From Chromatiales bacterium (lineage in GTDB: Bacteria; Pseudomonadota; Gammaproteobacteria; Chromatiales; Chromatiaceae), in the NCBI GenBank assembly GCA_024639625.1, contig JAHEIA010000028.1, forward strand, positions 1 through 12,565: a stretch of 12,565 bases of DNA, given 5' to 3'. Positions 5,209 through 12,565 of the stretch are shown here, piece by piece. The notes beneath the pieces are model-generated. The model was given only the letters and a program-made list of their open reading frames with translations. It was not told the origin of the DNA and ran no database searches. Position numbers and translations under genes: made by a program. The first letter of the stretch is position 1. Every line of letters starts with the position of its first letter.

Positions 5209-7581
5209 CTATGCTTCACCACTGCAACGACGGGCCGCGCCTATCACTGCCTGGCCGAGAGACAGGCCGCCGTCGTTCGCCGGTACGCGGTGGTGGACCA
5301 GCACCTGTAGACCCGCGGACTCGAGAAACCCGCGTAGCAGACGCGTAAACACCAGGTTCTGCAGCACACCTCCCGACAACAGGATGCTGGACACCGCTCG
5401 CTCGCGGGCCAGGGTACCCGCAACCCCGGCCACCGCCCGACTCAACCCAAGGTGGAAACTGGCGGCGACACGCGCCGGCGGCTGCCCGCGGGTCAGGTCC
5501 GCCAACAACGCCGCCCACATCGGCGCCGGGTCGATCACCAGGCAAGCATCGACCCGCAAACGGCCGAAAGGATAGGCCGCGCATTCTGCAAGATCCTTCT
5601 CGCACACCAAGGCCTCGAGTTCCATCGCCGCCTCCCCCTCGTAGGACAGGCGGTCTCGGGCAACGCCAACGGCTGCCGCGACCGCATCGAACCAACGCCC
5701 CGCGGAGGAGGTCGGCGGGCAATGCATCCCCTGCTCTAGCATCTTTTCCAACAGCGCGATCGGCTTACTGCCGAGCGAGCGAACCAGTTCGAGCTCGTCG
5801 TGCACCGCGAGCAGCCTACTCCAGCCGACGCAATCGCGTAGCTGGGCGAAGGCGTTGCGCCAGGGTTCCAGCACGGCGCGTACACCCCCGATCAGGGGAA
5901 AGCTGCGCAGATGCCCGAGACGCTCGTAGCCCAGGTAATCCGCGAGCAGGAATTCCCCGCCCCAGAGTCCGCCGTCCGCCCCATACCCCAGCCCGTCGAA
6001 GGCAATTCCGAGCACCCGGGGGTGGTCCAACGACAACCCGTTATCTGCCATACAAGCGGCGATGTGGGCGTGATGGTGCTGGACCTCGGCAAGCGGCAAA
6101 GATTCCCGACTCGCCCACTCGCGGCCGAAGCGGGTCGAACGATAACCCGGGTGGGCATCCACCACCAGCGCCTTGGGCCGATGCTGGTATACCGCAGAAA
6201 ACAGCCCGATCGCCTTCCGGTATTCCGCAAAAGCCGAAGCCTCTTCAAGGTCCCCAAGATGCTGCGAAAGGATCGCCCGGCCGTCCTTGACCAGGCAAAA
6301 GGTATTCTTCAGCTCGCCACCCAGGGCAATCAGCTCAGGGGCCTGTTCGAGGCCGGCGGGGAGTGTGATCGGCTCCGGTGCATAGCCGCGCGCCCGACGC
6401 AGCGGCTGCAGCCCTGCGCCGACCGAGCGCACGACCGAATCGTCCACCCGGTTGGCGATCTCCCGGTCGTGCAGGAGGAAAACATCGGCGATCGAGGACA
6501 AGGCCCGGCGCGCGCGCTCATTGTCCGTGCACTGGGGCTCATCGCTGCGATTCCCCGAGGTAAACACGAGGGGACGGTCGAAGCGCTGCAACAGGAGCAG
6601 GTGCAGAGGGCTGTAGGGCAACATGAAGCCCAAGCTGCGCTGCCCGGGGGCCAAGTCCGGGGCTAGCTGCGCCCCGTCCCTCCGTTCGAGCAGCACAACA
6701 GGGGCCGCGGGGGCTTGCAACAGCCGCTCTTCCGCGGGGCTAAGCTTGCAGTACCGCGCAATCACGTGCGGATCCCTGGCCATCAAGGCAAACGGCTTGC
6801 GGATCCTCTGCTTGCGCCGACGCAACCGCTCGACCGCTTCCGCGTTGCCGGCATCGCAAGCGAGGTGGAACCCGCCGATCCCCTTGACCGCCAGGATCCG
6901 CCCACGGTCGATCAGTTCGGCGGCGGCGTCCAGTGCGTCGACCTTGCTCCAGGCGCCCCATTCCTGCTGTCGCCCCCGGGCATCCTCGAGCCAGACCCGC
7001 GGGCCGCAGACCGGGCAGGCGTTGGGCTGGGCATGGAAACGCCGGTCCGCGGGGTCCCGGTACTCCGCAAGACAGGCCGGACACATGGCAAACCGGGCCA
7101 TGCTGGTGTTGGCCCGATCGTACGGAATCGCGTACACGATCGACAGTCGAGGCCCGCAATGCGTGCAATTGGTGAAGGGGTAGCGAAAGCGGCGATTCGA
7201 GGGATCCAGGACCTCTGCGCTGCAGGCCGCGCAGGTGGCCGCGTCCGGGACCACACCCGTCTGCACGGATGTGCTATCGCTCGCGGTGATGCAAAACCCC
7301 GTGCCGGAGGGCGGAGGAGAGTGCAGCACCCGCTGCTCGACCCGTTCGACCCGCGCCAACGGAGGCGCCTCGGTCTGCAGCCGCAGCACGAAGTGATCCA
7401 GCTTACTACTCCCCCCCCAGACCCGGATCACGACACCGGCGCCGTCGTTGCGGACCTCGCCGGACAGGCCAAGATCTCGGGCCAGTCGCCACACGGTAGG
7501 ACGAAACCCCACACCCTGCACCAAGCCACGCACCCGGATGTGGCGCCCTTCGAAACCGGCTTCGCCGCCGCGATCCGCCAT
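5209..7581 (-). CDS. hypF: Carbamoyltransferase HypF, [NiFe] hydrogenase maturation
   Basis: HypF makes the cyanide ligands of [NiFe] hydrogenases: it uses carbamoyl phosphate and ATP to form carbamoyl-adenylate and passes the carbamoyl group to the C-terminal Cys of HypE. With the start at 7581 the protein has 790 residues; E. coli HypF has 750. Domains in order are acylphosphatase (about 13-100, 'VQGVGFRP' with R27, N45 in 'RNDGAG'), two HypF zinc fingers (C117/C120-C139/C142 and C167/C170-C189/C192), a YrdC-like domain (about 210-395, 'KGIGGFH', 'SGNRSDEP'), and a Kae1-like carbamoyltransferase domain with 'HHHAH' (502-506) and the C-terminal 'SGGVLQN' and 'NDGG'. The frame is open to 7707, but that would overlap ygiQ by 110 bp and add a non-homologous lead. 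No other hyp gene or hydrogenase gene is in the window. It is likely co-transcribed with ygiQ, 16 bp upstream. Confidence 0.92.
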   Translation of the reverse strand: MADRGGEAGFEGRHIRVRGLVQGVGFRPTVWRLARDLGLSGEVRNDGAGVVIRVWGGSSKLDHFVLRLQTEAPPLARVERVEQRVLHSPPPSGTGFCITASDSTSVQTGVVPDAATCAACSAEVLDPSNRRFRYPFTNCTHCGPRLSIVYAIPYDRANTSMARFAMCPACLAEYRDPADRRFHAQPNACPVCGPRVWLEDARGRQQEWGAWSKVDALDAAAELIDRGRILAVKGIGGFHLACDAGNAEAVERLRRRKQRIRKPFALMARDPHVIARYCKLSPAEERLLQAPAAPVVLLERRDGAQLAPDLAPGQRSLGFMLPYSPLHLLLLQRFDRPLVFTSGNRSDEPQCTDNERARRALSSIADVFLLHDREIANRVDDSVVRSVGAGLQPLRRARGYAPEPITLPAGLEQAPELIALGGELKNTFCLVKDGRAILSQHLGDLEEASAFAEYRKAIGLFSAVYQHRPKALVVDAHPGYRSTRFGREWASRESLPLAEVQHHHAHIAACMADNGLSLDHPRVLGIAFDGLGYGADGGLWGGEFLLADYLGYERLGHLRSFPLIGGVRAVLEPWRNAFAQLRDCVGWSRLLAVHDELELVRSLGSKPIALLEKMLEQGMHCPPTSSAGRWFDAVAAAVGVARDRLSYEGEAAMELEALVCEKDLAECAAYPFGRLRVDACLVIDPAPMWAALLADLTRGQPPARVAASFHLGLSRAVAGVAGTLARERAVSSILLSGGVLQNLVFTRLLRGFLESAGLQVLVHHRVPANDGGLSLGQAVIGAARRCSGEA

Positions 7582-7597
7582 GGCAACAGGGGCCGCC

Positions 7598-9709
7598 CTA
7601 GCCCCGGGATCTCCGGGATCGAGATGGCCGACGGCCGCGCCGCTTGGGCGCAATGGAAGGCTCCGAACCCCGCGCGCGATCACCCCGCTTCGGGGGTACG
7701 AGGTCATCCTTTCCGTGGCCGATCAGGTCGGCCCGCCCCATGCGTTTCAGTGCGGCGCGCAACAGCGGCCAGTTCTCTCGATCGTGGTAGCGGAGGAAGG
7801 CCTTGTGCAGCCTTCTACGGCGCAACCCTTTGACGGTGAAGACGCTTTCGCTCTCGCGTCCGACACGGTGCAGCGGGTTCTTCCCACTGTGATACATCGC
7901 GCTAGCGAGCGCCAGCGGCGTCGGCAGGAAAGACTGCACCTGATCCACGCGAAAACCGTTTCTCTTCAGCCAGAGGGAGAGCTGAAGCATGTCCTCGTCA
8001 CTCGTACCCGGATGCCCGGAAATGAAGTACGGGATCAGGTACTGCTGTTTGCCGGCCTCTCGCGAGAAGCGATCGAACAGCTCCTTGAACTCCGCGAAGG
8101 CGTCGATACCCGGTTTCATCATCTTGCCAAGCGGGCCGGGCTCGCTATGTTCCGGGGCGACCTTCAGATAGCCTCCCACGTGATGCGTCACCAGCTCGCG
8201 CACATATTCCGCAGAGCGCAATGCCAGATCGTAACGCAGCCCGGAAGCGATCAGGACCTTCTTGACCCCACGCACTCGGCGCGCACGCCGGTAGAGATCG
8301 CACAACGGCCCATGATCGGTGATCAAATTCCGGCAAATCCCCGGGTGGACGCAAGAGAGCCGCCGGCATACCTCCTCGATCTGCTTACTCCTGCAGCGCA
8401 TACGGTACATATTCGCCGTCGGACCGCCGAGGTCGGAGATCACCCCGGTGAACCCGGGAGTGTGATCCCGGATCCGCTCGATCTCACGCAACACCGAGCC
8501 TTCCGAGCGGCTCTGGATCACGCGACCTTCGTGCTCGGTGATGGAACAGAAGGTACAGCCGCCGAAGCAACCCCGCATGATGTTGACTGAGAAGCGAATC
8601 ATCTCCCAGGCCGGGATTCGACAGCCGCGATATCTCGGGTGTGGCGCCCGCGCGTACGGAAGCTCGTAGATCTGGTCGAGCTCGGCACTGGTCAGGGGAA
8701 CCGGAGGCGGGTTCAACCACAGATCCCTATCTCCATGGGCCTGCACCAGAGGGCGCGCGTTTCCCGGATTGGTTTCCAGATGGAATACCCGCGACGCGTG
8801 AGCGTAGAGCGTGGGATCGCTCGCCACTTGCTCGAAACTCGGGAGCCGCACGACTGTCCGCCGACCCGCCCGAAGATCCGAACTACGCCCGGGCGCCGGC
8901 CCCGCGCTCGCGGACCCTTGCCCGATCGCACAGCGCTGACCGGATGCATAGGGGTCGGGATAGCGCCGCTCCACCGAGCGCGGTCGATCCACCTCGGTGG
9001 CGTCGCTCTCTTCCCAGCCCAGCGGTAACCCGCGACGCAGATAGGCGCTGCCCCGCAAATCGGTGATCTCTGCGATCGCCTCCCCGCCGGCAAGCCGAGA
9101 CGCCAGCGCAACCAACGCGCGCTCGGCGTTTCCGTACAGCAGCAGCTCGGCCTTGGCATCCAGCAGAACCGAACGTCGGACCTTCTCCGACCAGTAGTCG
9201 AAGTGTGCGATGCGGCGCAAACTCGCCTCGATGCCACCGAGGACCACGGGTACACCGTGGAACGCCTCGCGGCAGCGCTGCGCGTATACCATTACGGCCC
9301 GGTCGGGCCGACGACCAGGCTGGCCATCGGGAGTGTACGCGTCATCGTTGCGAGTCCGCCGTTCCGAGGTGTAGCGATTGACCATGGAATCCATGTTCCC
9401 GGCGGTGACCCCGAAGAACAGTCCGGGTCTGCCGAGGCGCCGGAAATCCACGGCGCTGTGCCAGTCGGGCTGCGCTATGATGCCGACGCGAAGACCATGT
9501 GCCTCGAGCAGGCGGCCGACCAGCGCCATGCCGAAACTCGGATGGTCTACGTAGGCATCCCCGGTGATCAGAACGACATCGCACCGATCCCAACCCAGGG
9601 CGGTCATTTCGGCCCGCGTCATCGGCAGGAAGGGCGCCGGCTCTCGGCGCTCGAGCAAGGACGGGGTGGGGAGCGGTTTAGGCAACAAAAAGCCCGGTGC
9701 AGAGTGCAT
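7598..9709 (-). CDS. ygiQ: YgiQ-family radical SAM protein (UPF0313)
   Basis: A 703-residue protein strongly similar along its length to E. coli YgiQ, a radical SAM enzyme whose substrate I do not know. The N-terminal domain (about 25-200) has the family strings 'FLPMTRAEM', '[14 protein letters not shown]', '[10 protein letters not shown]' and '[18 protein letters not shown]'. The [4Fe-4S] site is '[10 protein letters not shown]' with C381, C385 and C388, followed by 'ITEHEGR' and '[12 protein letters not shown]'. The late part holds '[13 protein letters not shown]', '[13 protein letters not shown]' and '[13 protein letters not shown]'. It ends with a basic, low-complexity tail rich in Arg and Ser, common in this family. 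A loop at about 240-285 is variable and Ser/Arg-rich. M30 is an alternative start, because no Shine-Dalgarno is obvious at 9709; the longer form matches the usual length. Confidence 0.93.
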   Translation of the reverse strand: MHSAPGFLLPKPLPTPSLLERREPAPFLPMTRAEMTALGWDRCDVVLITGDAYVDHPSFGMALVGRLLEAHGLRVGIIAQPDWHSAVDFRRLGRPGLFFGVTAGNMDSMVNRYTSERRTRNDDAYTPDGQPGRRPDRAVMVYAQRCREAFHGVPVVLGGIEASLRRIAHFDYWSEKVRRSVLLDAKAELLLYGNAERALVALASRLAGGEAIAEITDLRGSAYLRRGLPLGWEESDATEVDRPRSVERRYPDPYASGQRCAIGQGSASAGPAPGRSSDLRAGRRTVVRLPSFEQVASDPTLYAHASRVFHLETNPGNARPLVQAHGDRDLWLNPPPVPLTSAELDQIYELPYARAPHPRYRGCRIPAWEMIRFSVNIMRGCFGGCTFCSITEHEGRVIQSRSEGSVLREIERIRDHTPGFTGVISDLGGPTANMYRMRCRSKQIEEVCRRLSCVHPGICRNLITDHGPLCDLYRRARRVRGVKKVLIASGLRYDLALRSAEYVRELVTHHVGGYLKVAPEHSEPGPLGKMMKPGIDAFAEFKELFDRFSREAGKQQYLIPYFISGHPGTSDEDMLQLSLWLKRNGFRVDQVQSFLPTPLALASAMYHSGKNPLHRVGRESESVFTVKGLRRRRLHKAFLRYHDRENWPLLRAALKRMGRADLIGHGKDDLVPPKRGDRARGSEPSIAPKRRGRRPSRSRRSRG

Positions 9710-9731
9710 GGTTTTGCGCTACTAAGCCGTT

Positions 9732-9757
9732 GGGAGTGAGCGTCTGGGCGCTCTCCC
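9732..9757 (-). terminator. Hairpin between DUF4124 gene and ygiQ
   Basis: GGGAG (9732-9736) pairs with CTCCC (9753-9757), and AGCG (9739-9742) with CGCT (9749-9752). A 2-base bulge separates the stems and the loop has 6 bases. The hairpin sits between the DUF4124 stop and the ygiQ start on the minus strand. No T-run follows, so it may be a weak or Rho-assisted stop or an RNA processing site rather than a true terminator. Confidence 0.28.
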
Positions 9758-9798
9758 GCCGGGTCGCCGCTGGGATTCGGTAATCTGGCCTCGGCGCC

Positions 9799-10260
9799 TC
9801 AGCGGACCTTCTTCAGCCGGTGTCGCGCCTCTTCGACCGCTGCTTCTGCTTCCTTCACGCGCTCGTAGTATTCCGGCTTCCGCATACCGCTGGTGCGGTA
9901 GCCGAGGATCCAATCGCTGGGCCGGACCCGCTTCGCCTCCTCCAGGTCCTGCTCCGCCTGTGTCAGCGCTTCTTCAGCCTCGCGGACCTGCTCACTGCGC
10001 TGCTGCATCGCCTCGCTGCGGGCCTCTTCCGTCTCTTCTATGATCTCCAGCGAACGCTGCAACCGCGCCTCCGCCTGTTCGCGCTGCTCGTCCGTGGGCC
10101 CCGGATCAATCTCGATTTCGCGCACATCCGCCGCCCCAACGGGGGCTTGCGACGAATAGGTCACATTGCCTTCGGCGTCGACCCACCGATAAACGTTTTC
10201 TCCGGCACTCAGCCCGGGAACCACCCCGAGCCCCAAAAAAATCATAAGGAGTCGATGCAC
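9799..10260 (-). CDS. Exported DUF4124 protein with coiled coil
   Basis: A 153-residue protein with a short signal peptide (cleavage likely after A19 in 'GLSA-GE'). A DUF4124 motif follows directly, 'VYRWVDAEGNVTYSSQAP' (23-40), found in many proteobacterial envelope proteins. A long charged helix comes next (57-112, rich in E, Q, R and A), predicted by eye as a coiled coil, then 'SDWILGYRTSGMRKPEYYER' (115-134) and a second short helical segment. There are no cysteines. The start is GTG at 10260: AGAGAGG lies six bases before it, and it keeps the charged HR before the hydrophobic core, whereas the ATG at codon 6 would lose both. DUF4124 has no assigned biochemical function. It lies between a SHOCT lipoprotein gene and ygiQ on the same strand. 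Confidence 0.87.
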   Translation of the reverse strand: MHRLLMIFLGLGVVPGLSAGENVYRWVDAEGNVTYSSQAPVGAADVREIEIDPGPTDEQREQAEARLQRSLEIIEETEEARSEAMQQRSEQVREAEEALTQAEQDLEEAKRVRPSDWILGYRTSGMRKPEYYERVKEAEAAVEEARHRLKKVR

Positions 10261-10281
10261 GATGAACCTCTCTTACGAATA

Positions 10282-10315
10282 TGCGCCGCCCGCGCCAGAC
10301 CCGCCAGGCGGCGCA
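10282..10315 (-). terminator. Perfect 9-bp inverted repeat between SHOCT and DUF4124 genes
   Basis: TGCGCCGCC (10282-10290) and GGCGGCGCA (10307-10315) are exact reverse complements around a 16-base loop. This is the longest perfect dyad I noticed between genes. On the minus strand it follows the SHOCT gene by 10 bp and is followed by TATTCGT, which is only weakly T-rich. It could limit read-through from the lipoprotein gene into the DUF4124 gene or protect the upstream mRNA end. Confidence 0.4.
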
Positions 10316-10324
10316 CCGCGAAGA

Positions 10325-10540
10325 TCATTTATAGCGGTCGAGAATGTCTCTCTTTGCCTTGTCGTACTGGCTGTCGCTGATGAGACCGTCCTTGTGGGCC
10401 TTCTCGAGATCCTGTAGCTCCTGGCCCATGGTCGTCGTGGTGGTCACCGCCTTCACGTCGGCCCCGCCGCCGCCGCAAGCCCCCAGGGCACTGGCGAAAA
10501 GCAAGATCAGGGAAATCACTGTTATGCGCCGCAACAACAT
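10325..10540 (-). CDS. Small SHOCT-domain lipoprotein
   Basis: A 71-residue lipoprotein. Residues 1-21 form a signal sequence with two arginines and a leucine/isoleucine core, ending in the lipobox 'LGAC' with C22 as the lipidated residue. Four glycines follow the Cys and there is no Asp at +2, so outer-membrane sorting is expected under the E. coli rule. The C-terminal 'LQDLEKAHKDGLISDSQYDK' run (43-62) is a SHOCT (short C-terminal) domain, an oligomerisation-type helical motif. Between them lies a flexible Thr-rich linker (TTTTT at 33-37). A good Shine-Dalgarno, AAGGAG (10548-10553 on the complement), is 7 bases before the ATG. This is the first gene of the leftward run. No function beyond envelope association can be assigned. 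Confidence 0.87.
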   Translation of the reverse strand: MLLRRITVISLILLFASALGACGGGGADVKAVTTTTTMGQELQDLEKAHKDGLISDSQYDKAKRDILDRYK

Positions 10541-10561
10541 GAGCCTACTCCTTCATCGAAA

Positions 10562-10577
10562 GCCACTCTACAGTGGC
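10562..10577 (-). other. Hairpin in the SHOCT gene 5' region
   Basis: GCCACT (10562-10567), loop CTAC and AGTGGC (10572-10577) form a perfect 6-bp stem with a 4-base loop, 21 bp before the SHOCT start. It partly overlaps a second dyad, CTACA (10568-10572) with TGTAG (10582-10586), so the element could be an operator or a 5' mRNA hairpin. Confidence 0.3.
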
Positions 10578-10726
10578 ATAGTGTAGCGGATATTGCGCCG
10601 CGTTTCCGCGCCGTCCCGGTCACACTCCCGGCGCGAAAATGCGCCTCCGCAGACCCTGGGATTGCGCGCGGGTATCGTACGGCCGCCCCGCCCGCGGCCC
10701 ACCACACCCGCGCCTCGTCGAACATG

Positions 10727-10732
10727 TATAAT
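10727..10732 (+). promoter_or_regulatory. Consensus -10 box for aroG
   Basis: A perfect TATAAT, preceded directly by TG, stands out in GC-rich DNA 86 bp before the aroG ATG. The -35 position (about 10704-10709) does not match TTGACA, so an activator or the TG contact may compensate. Transcription would start near 10739 and give a leader of about 80 nt. Confidence 0.5.
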
Positions 10733-10818
10733 GTGCACCTTTTCCGTATCCGGGGGAACGACAGCGTCGGGGCACACCAGCTGCGCACCCCCATCGCCCC
10801 GGTAGAGCAGAGCTTGGC

Positions 10819-11892
10819 ATGAAATACCATACAGACGACCTCCGCATCAGAACCATCAAGCGTGTGATCTCGCCGTCCGAGGCCCATCAGGCTTTTCCGA
10901 TTACCGACGAGGCCTCGAAGACGGTATTCGAAACCCGCCAAGCGCTGCACAACATCCTGCACGGTCGGGACGATCGGATGATCGTCATTACCGGGCCTTG
11001 TTCGGTGCACGATATCGAGGCTGCCCGGGATTACGCGGGCCGCCTCAAGCAGCTGCGCGAGGAACTGCGCGAAGACCTGCTGATCATCATGCGCGTCTAC
11101 TTCGAGAAACCCCGCACCACGGTGGGCTGGAAAGGGCTAATCAACGACCCGAAACTGGACGGCAGCTTCGAGATCAACAAGGGTCTGCTGCTGGCGCGCC
11201 AGTTGCTGCTCGATGTGAACAACCTCGGCGTTCCCGCAGGGACCGAATATCTGGACCTGATCAGCCCGCAATACATCTCGGACCTGATCAGCTGGGGTGC
11301 GATCGGCGCGCGCACCACGGAAAGTCAGGGCCATCGGGAACTCGCCTCTGGCCTCTCCTGTCCGGTGGGATTCAAGAACGGAACCGACGGCAATCTGCAG
11401 ATCGCCATCGATGCCATGCGCGCGGCAGCCGTGCCACACCATTTTCTGTCCGTCACCAAGGCGGGGCAGTCCGCCATCTTCAACACCGCTGGCAACGCGG
11501 ACACCCATGTCATCCTGCGCGGAGGCAAACGGCCGAATTACGATGCGGAAAGCGTGGATATCGCGGCGGAAGAGATGGAGCGGGCCGGTTTGCCGGCGCG
11601 CATCATGATCGATTTCAGCCACGCCAACAGCCGCAAATTGCACGACAGGCAACGCAAGGTCGGAGCAGACGTGGCGGGACAGATCGCACGCGGGGACAGC
11701 CGCATCATCGGCGCGATGATCGAAAGCCACCTCGTAGCGGGGAGACAGAACTGGCGCCAAGGGGAGGACTTGGTCTACGGGCAAAGTATCACCGATGCCT
11801 GTATCGGTTGGGATGACACAGTGCCGCTGCTGCGCTTGCTGTCCTCCGCGGTGCGCGAACGCCGCGAGCTCGGGCCCGATACCGCCCCCTGA
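10819..11892 (+). CDS. aroG: 3-deoxy-7-phosphoheptulonate (DAHP) synthase, class I
   Basis: This is the first enzyme of the shikimate pathway; it condenses phosphoenolpyruvate with erythrose 4-phosphate in the cytoplasm. The protein has 357 residues and aligns with E. coli AroG (350) without gaps through the core, so numbering is shared: metal ligands C61 ('GPCSVHD'), H268 ('SHANS'), E302 ('MIESHL') and D326 ('SITDACIGW'), K97 in 'RVYFEKPRTTVGWKGL', and the PEP-site run 'GARTTESQ'. Feedback-pocket positions D6, D7, D146, P150, S180, F209 and S211 of AroG are also kept, so allosteric control by an aromatic amino acid is likely, but the effector (Phe, Tyr or Trp) cannot be read off safely. The ATG lacks a strong Shine-Dalgarno. 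It has its own promoter region and converges on the SPOR gene. Confidence 0.95.
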   Translation: MKYHTDDLRIRTIKRVISPSEAHQAFPITDEASKTVFETRQALHNILHGRDDRMIVITGPCSVHDIEAARDYAGRLKQLREELREDLLIIMRVYFEKPRTTVGWKGLINDPKLDGSFEINKGLLLARQLLLDVNNLGVPAGTEYLDLISPQYISDLISWGAIGARTTESQGHRELASGLSCPVGFKNGTDGNLQIAIDAMRAAAVPHHFLSVTKAGQSAIFNTAGNADTHVILRGGKRPNYDAESVDIAAEEMERAGLPARIMIDFSHANSRKLHDRQRKVGADVAGQIARGDSRIIGAMIESHLVAGRQNWRQGEDLVYGQSITDACIGWDDTVPLLRLLSSAVRERRELGPDTAP

Positions 11893-11894
11893 AC

Positions 11895-11935
11895 AGGTGC
11901 CGCCTAGCGGCGCTCACCTCGCTGCAGGGGAGCGC
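11895..11935. terminator. Overlapping hairpins between convergent aroG and SPOR gene
   Basis: GCCGC (11899-11903) pairs with GCGGC (11907-11911) across a 3-base loop, flanked by AGGT/ACCT (11895-11898 and 11916-11919). A competing stem, GCGCTC (11910-11915) with GAGCGC (11930-11935), shares bases with it. The position suits a two-way terminator, but neither strand has a T-run. Confidence 0.3.
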
Positions 11936-11941
11936 GCCCGA

Positions 11942-12565
11942 TCAGCGGCGGCTGACCCAGAATTCCTTCAGGCCCAGCTTGCCCTTGATCTGCTCCCCGT
12001 AGCTGGCAGCACTCTGCGCACTGTCGAAACCCGTCACCTGGAGACGCCATAGGGGCTTGCCTCGGGCAGAGACCTCGACCTGCTCGACGGGGATATCGAG
12101 TGCCCGCCCCTTGGCCAACAGCCGGTCCGCGGCCTCCTTGTTGCGCAGCGCAATCAAGCTGAGCATCCAATCGCCGCCTGGATTTGCTGCTGCCGCAGCG
12201 CGCGGAACGGGCTGGTTGGCGCCCGGGGCGACGGATCCGGTCGTCTCGCGGCTATCGGTCCTGCCGGTTTCCGGCAAGGCGACCGCTACCGACGCTGCGG
12301 CCACTGCTCCCGCGTTTCCCCCGGGCGAGTCGGATTCGGATGGCTCGCCCCCTGCAACCGGTTGCGTAGGTTTCGCGGCTGTCGGCGGTTCGACCCCAGC
12401 GGCGGATTCAGTCGGCTTCGGGCTCTGCGCGGTCGCTTGCGGTTCGGCGCTGCGCGCCTCGGCGTCGTGGCTATGGCCGGCCAGGCTTTCCACCCGCTGC
12501 GAGACGTCGCTGATAATCTCGCGCAAGCCGTTGGCGGCATCGACGCGGTCGCTTTCCAGATTGTT
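11942..12565 (-). CDS. SPOR-domain protein (partial, runs off right edge)
   Basis: The C-terminal 207 or so codons of a gene whose start lies beyond the window; the frame is open to the last base, so the in-frame TTG at 12526 need not be the start. A SPOR domain, which binds glycan strands of peptidoglycan lacking stem peptides and often directs proteins to the septum, fills the last 75 or so residues ('GDWMLSLIALRNKEAADRLL' through 'LGLKEFWVSRR'). Before it is a long Ala/Pro/Thr/Glu-rich linker of low complexity, and at the left end of the visible protein a helical 'LREIISDVSQRVESLAG' segment. This layout is typical of SPOR proteins with an N-terminal anchor followed by a periplasmic linker; the anchor is not visible. 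It converges on aroG, 49 bp away. The specific identity (DedD-, FtsN- or other-type) is not assignable. Confidence 0.85.
   Translation of the reverse strand, partial: NNLESDRVDAANGLREIISDVSQRVESLAGHSHDAEARSAEPQATAQSPKPTESAAGVEPPTAAKPTQPVAGGEPSESDSPGGNAGAVAAASVAVALPETGRTDSRETTGSVAPGANQPVPRAAAAANPGGDWMLSLIALRNKEAADRLLAKGRALDIPVEQVEVSARGKPLWRLQVTGFDSAQSAASYGEQIKGKLGLKEFWVSRR

Larger units (their letters stand above)
10541..10818. promoter_or_regulatory. Divergent regulatory region, SHOCT gene / aroG
   Basis: A 278-bp gap between outward-facing genes and the only large non-coding stretch here. It contains a hairpin near the SHOCT start (10562-10577), a GC-rich dyad GGCCGC/GCGGCC (10681-10686 and 10694-10699), a consensus -10 box facing aroG (10727-10732), and a roughly 80-nt aroG leader with a 6-bp stem, CCGGGG (10750-10755) with CCCCGG (10797-10802). 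I see no TyrR or TrpR box. Leader-peptide reading frames here are not rich in aromatic codons. Confidence 0.55.

Noticed and set aside
7582-7707. N-terminal extension of hypF to an ATG at 7707
   Set aside because: It would overlap the ygiQ 3' end by 110 bp and add a Pro/Arg/Gly-rich stretch before the acylphosphatase domain; the ATG at 7581 fits the family start.
7448-8590. Long plus-strand reading frame (380 codons) opposite hypF/ygiQ
   Set aside because: It lies antisense to two well-identified genes, has composition typical of GC-rich shadow frames and no recognisable domain.
10731-10805. Leader peptide for aroG attenuation (24 codons from ATG at 10731)
   Set aside because: The ATG overlaps the -10 box so would not be transcribed, and the peptide has one Phe and no Trp or Tyr.
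12524-12526. TTG at 12526 as the start of the SPOR gene
   Set aside because: The frame continues open to the window edge and an N-terminal anchor is missing, so this is an internal codon of a truncated gene.
1-12565. CRISPR arrays, tRNA/rRNA genes, insertion sequences, phage or defence genes
   Set aside because: I looked for spaced direct repeats, cloverleaf-like segments, transposase motifs and defence domains and saw none; the region looks like stable core chromosome.

Overview
The window reads as chromosomal DNA from a high-GC gram-negative bacterium, most likely a gammaproteobacterium. It carries LpxA-type lipid A chemistry, the E. coli-type pair NudE/YrfG, CysQ, YgiQ, an AroG-type DAHP synthase that keeps E. 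coli residue numbering, DUF4124 and SPOR proteins. HypF and a periplasmic-type tandem thioredoxin would suit a sulfur- or hydrogen-metabolising lineage such as the Chromatiales, but that is inference. Gene density is high. I see no transposase, phage gene, tRNA, rRNA or CRISPR array.

Layout: (1) Positions 17-1287, plus strand: a YkgJ-type cysteine-cluster protein, then an LpxA-family acyltransferase standing apart from the usual lpxD-fabZ-lpxB partners. (2) yrfG (HAD nucleotidase) is on the minus strand, its stop overlapping that of lpxA and its start only 17 bp from a divergent gene. (3) Positions 1952-5166, plus strand, likely one operon: an exported protein of unknown function, nudE, cysQ and an exported protein with two thioredoxin-like CXXC domains. 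Two overlapping alternative hairpins lie between nudE and cysQ. (4) Positions 10540 down to 5209, minus strand: a SHOCT lipoprotein, a DUF4124/coiled-coil exported protein, ygiQ (radical SAM) and hypF (hydrogenase maturation). (5) Positions 10541-10818: a divergent regulatory region with a consensus -10 box facing aroG. (6) aroG on the plus strand, converging on a SPOR-domain gene that runs off the right edge.

Functional picture: YrfG, NudE and CysQ all remove or recycle nucleotides (GMP/IMP, ADP-ribose/NADH-type compounds, PAP), and CysQ links this to sulfate activation. The tandem thioredoxin and the unknown secreted protein point to a periplasmic thiol function tied to the same transcript. 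HypF implies a [NiFe] hydrogenase elsewhere in the genome. The most unusual items are the LpxA homologue with substitutions at positions conserved in E. coli, the unknown exported protein beside NudE, and the two-domain thioredoxin. I found no clear defence system or mobile system.
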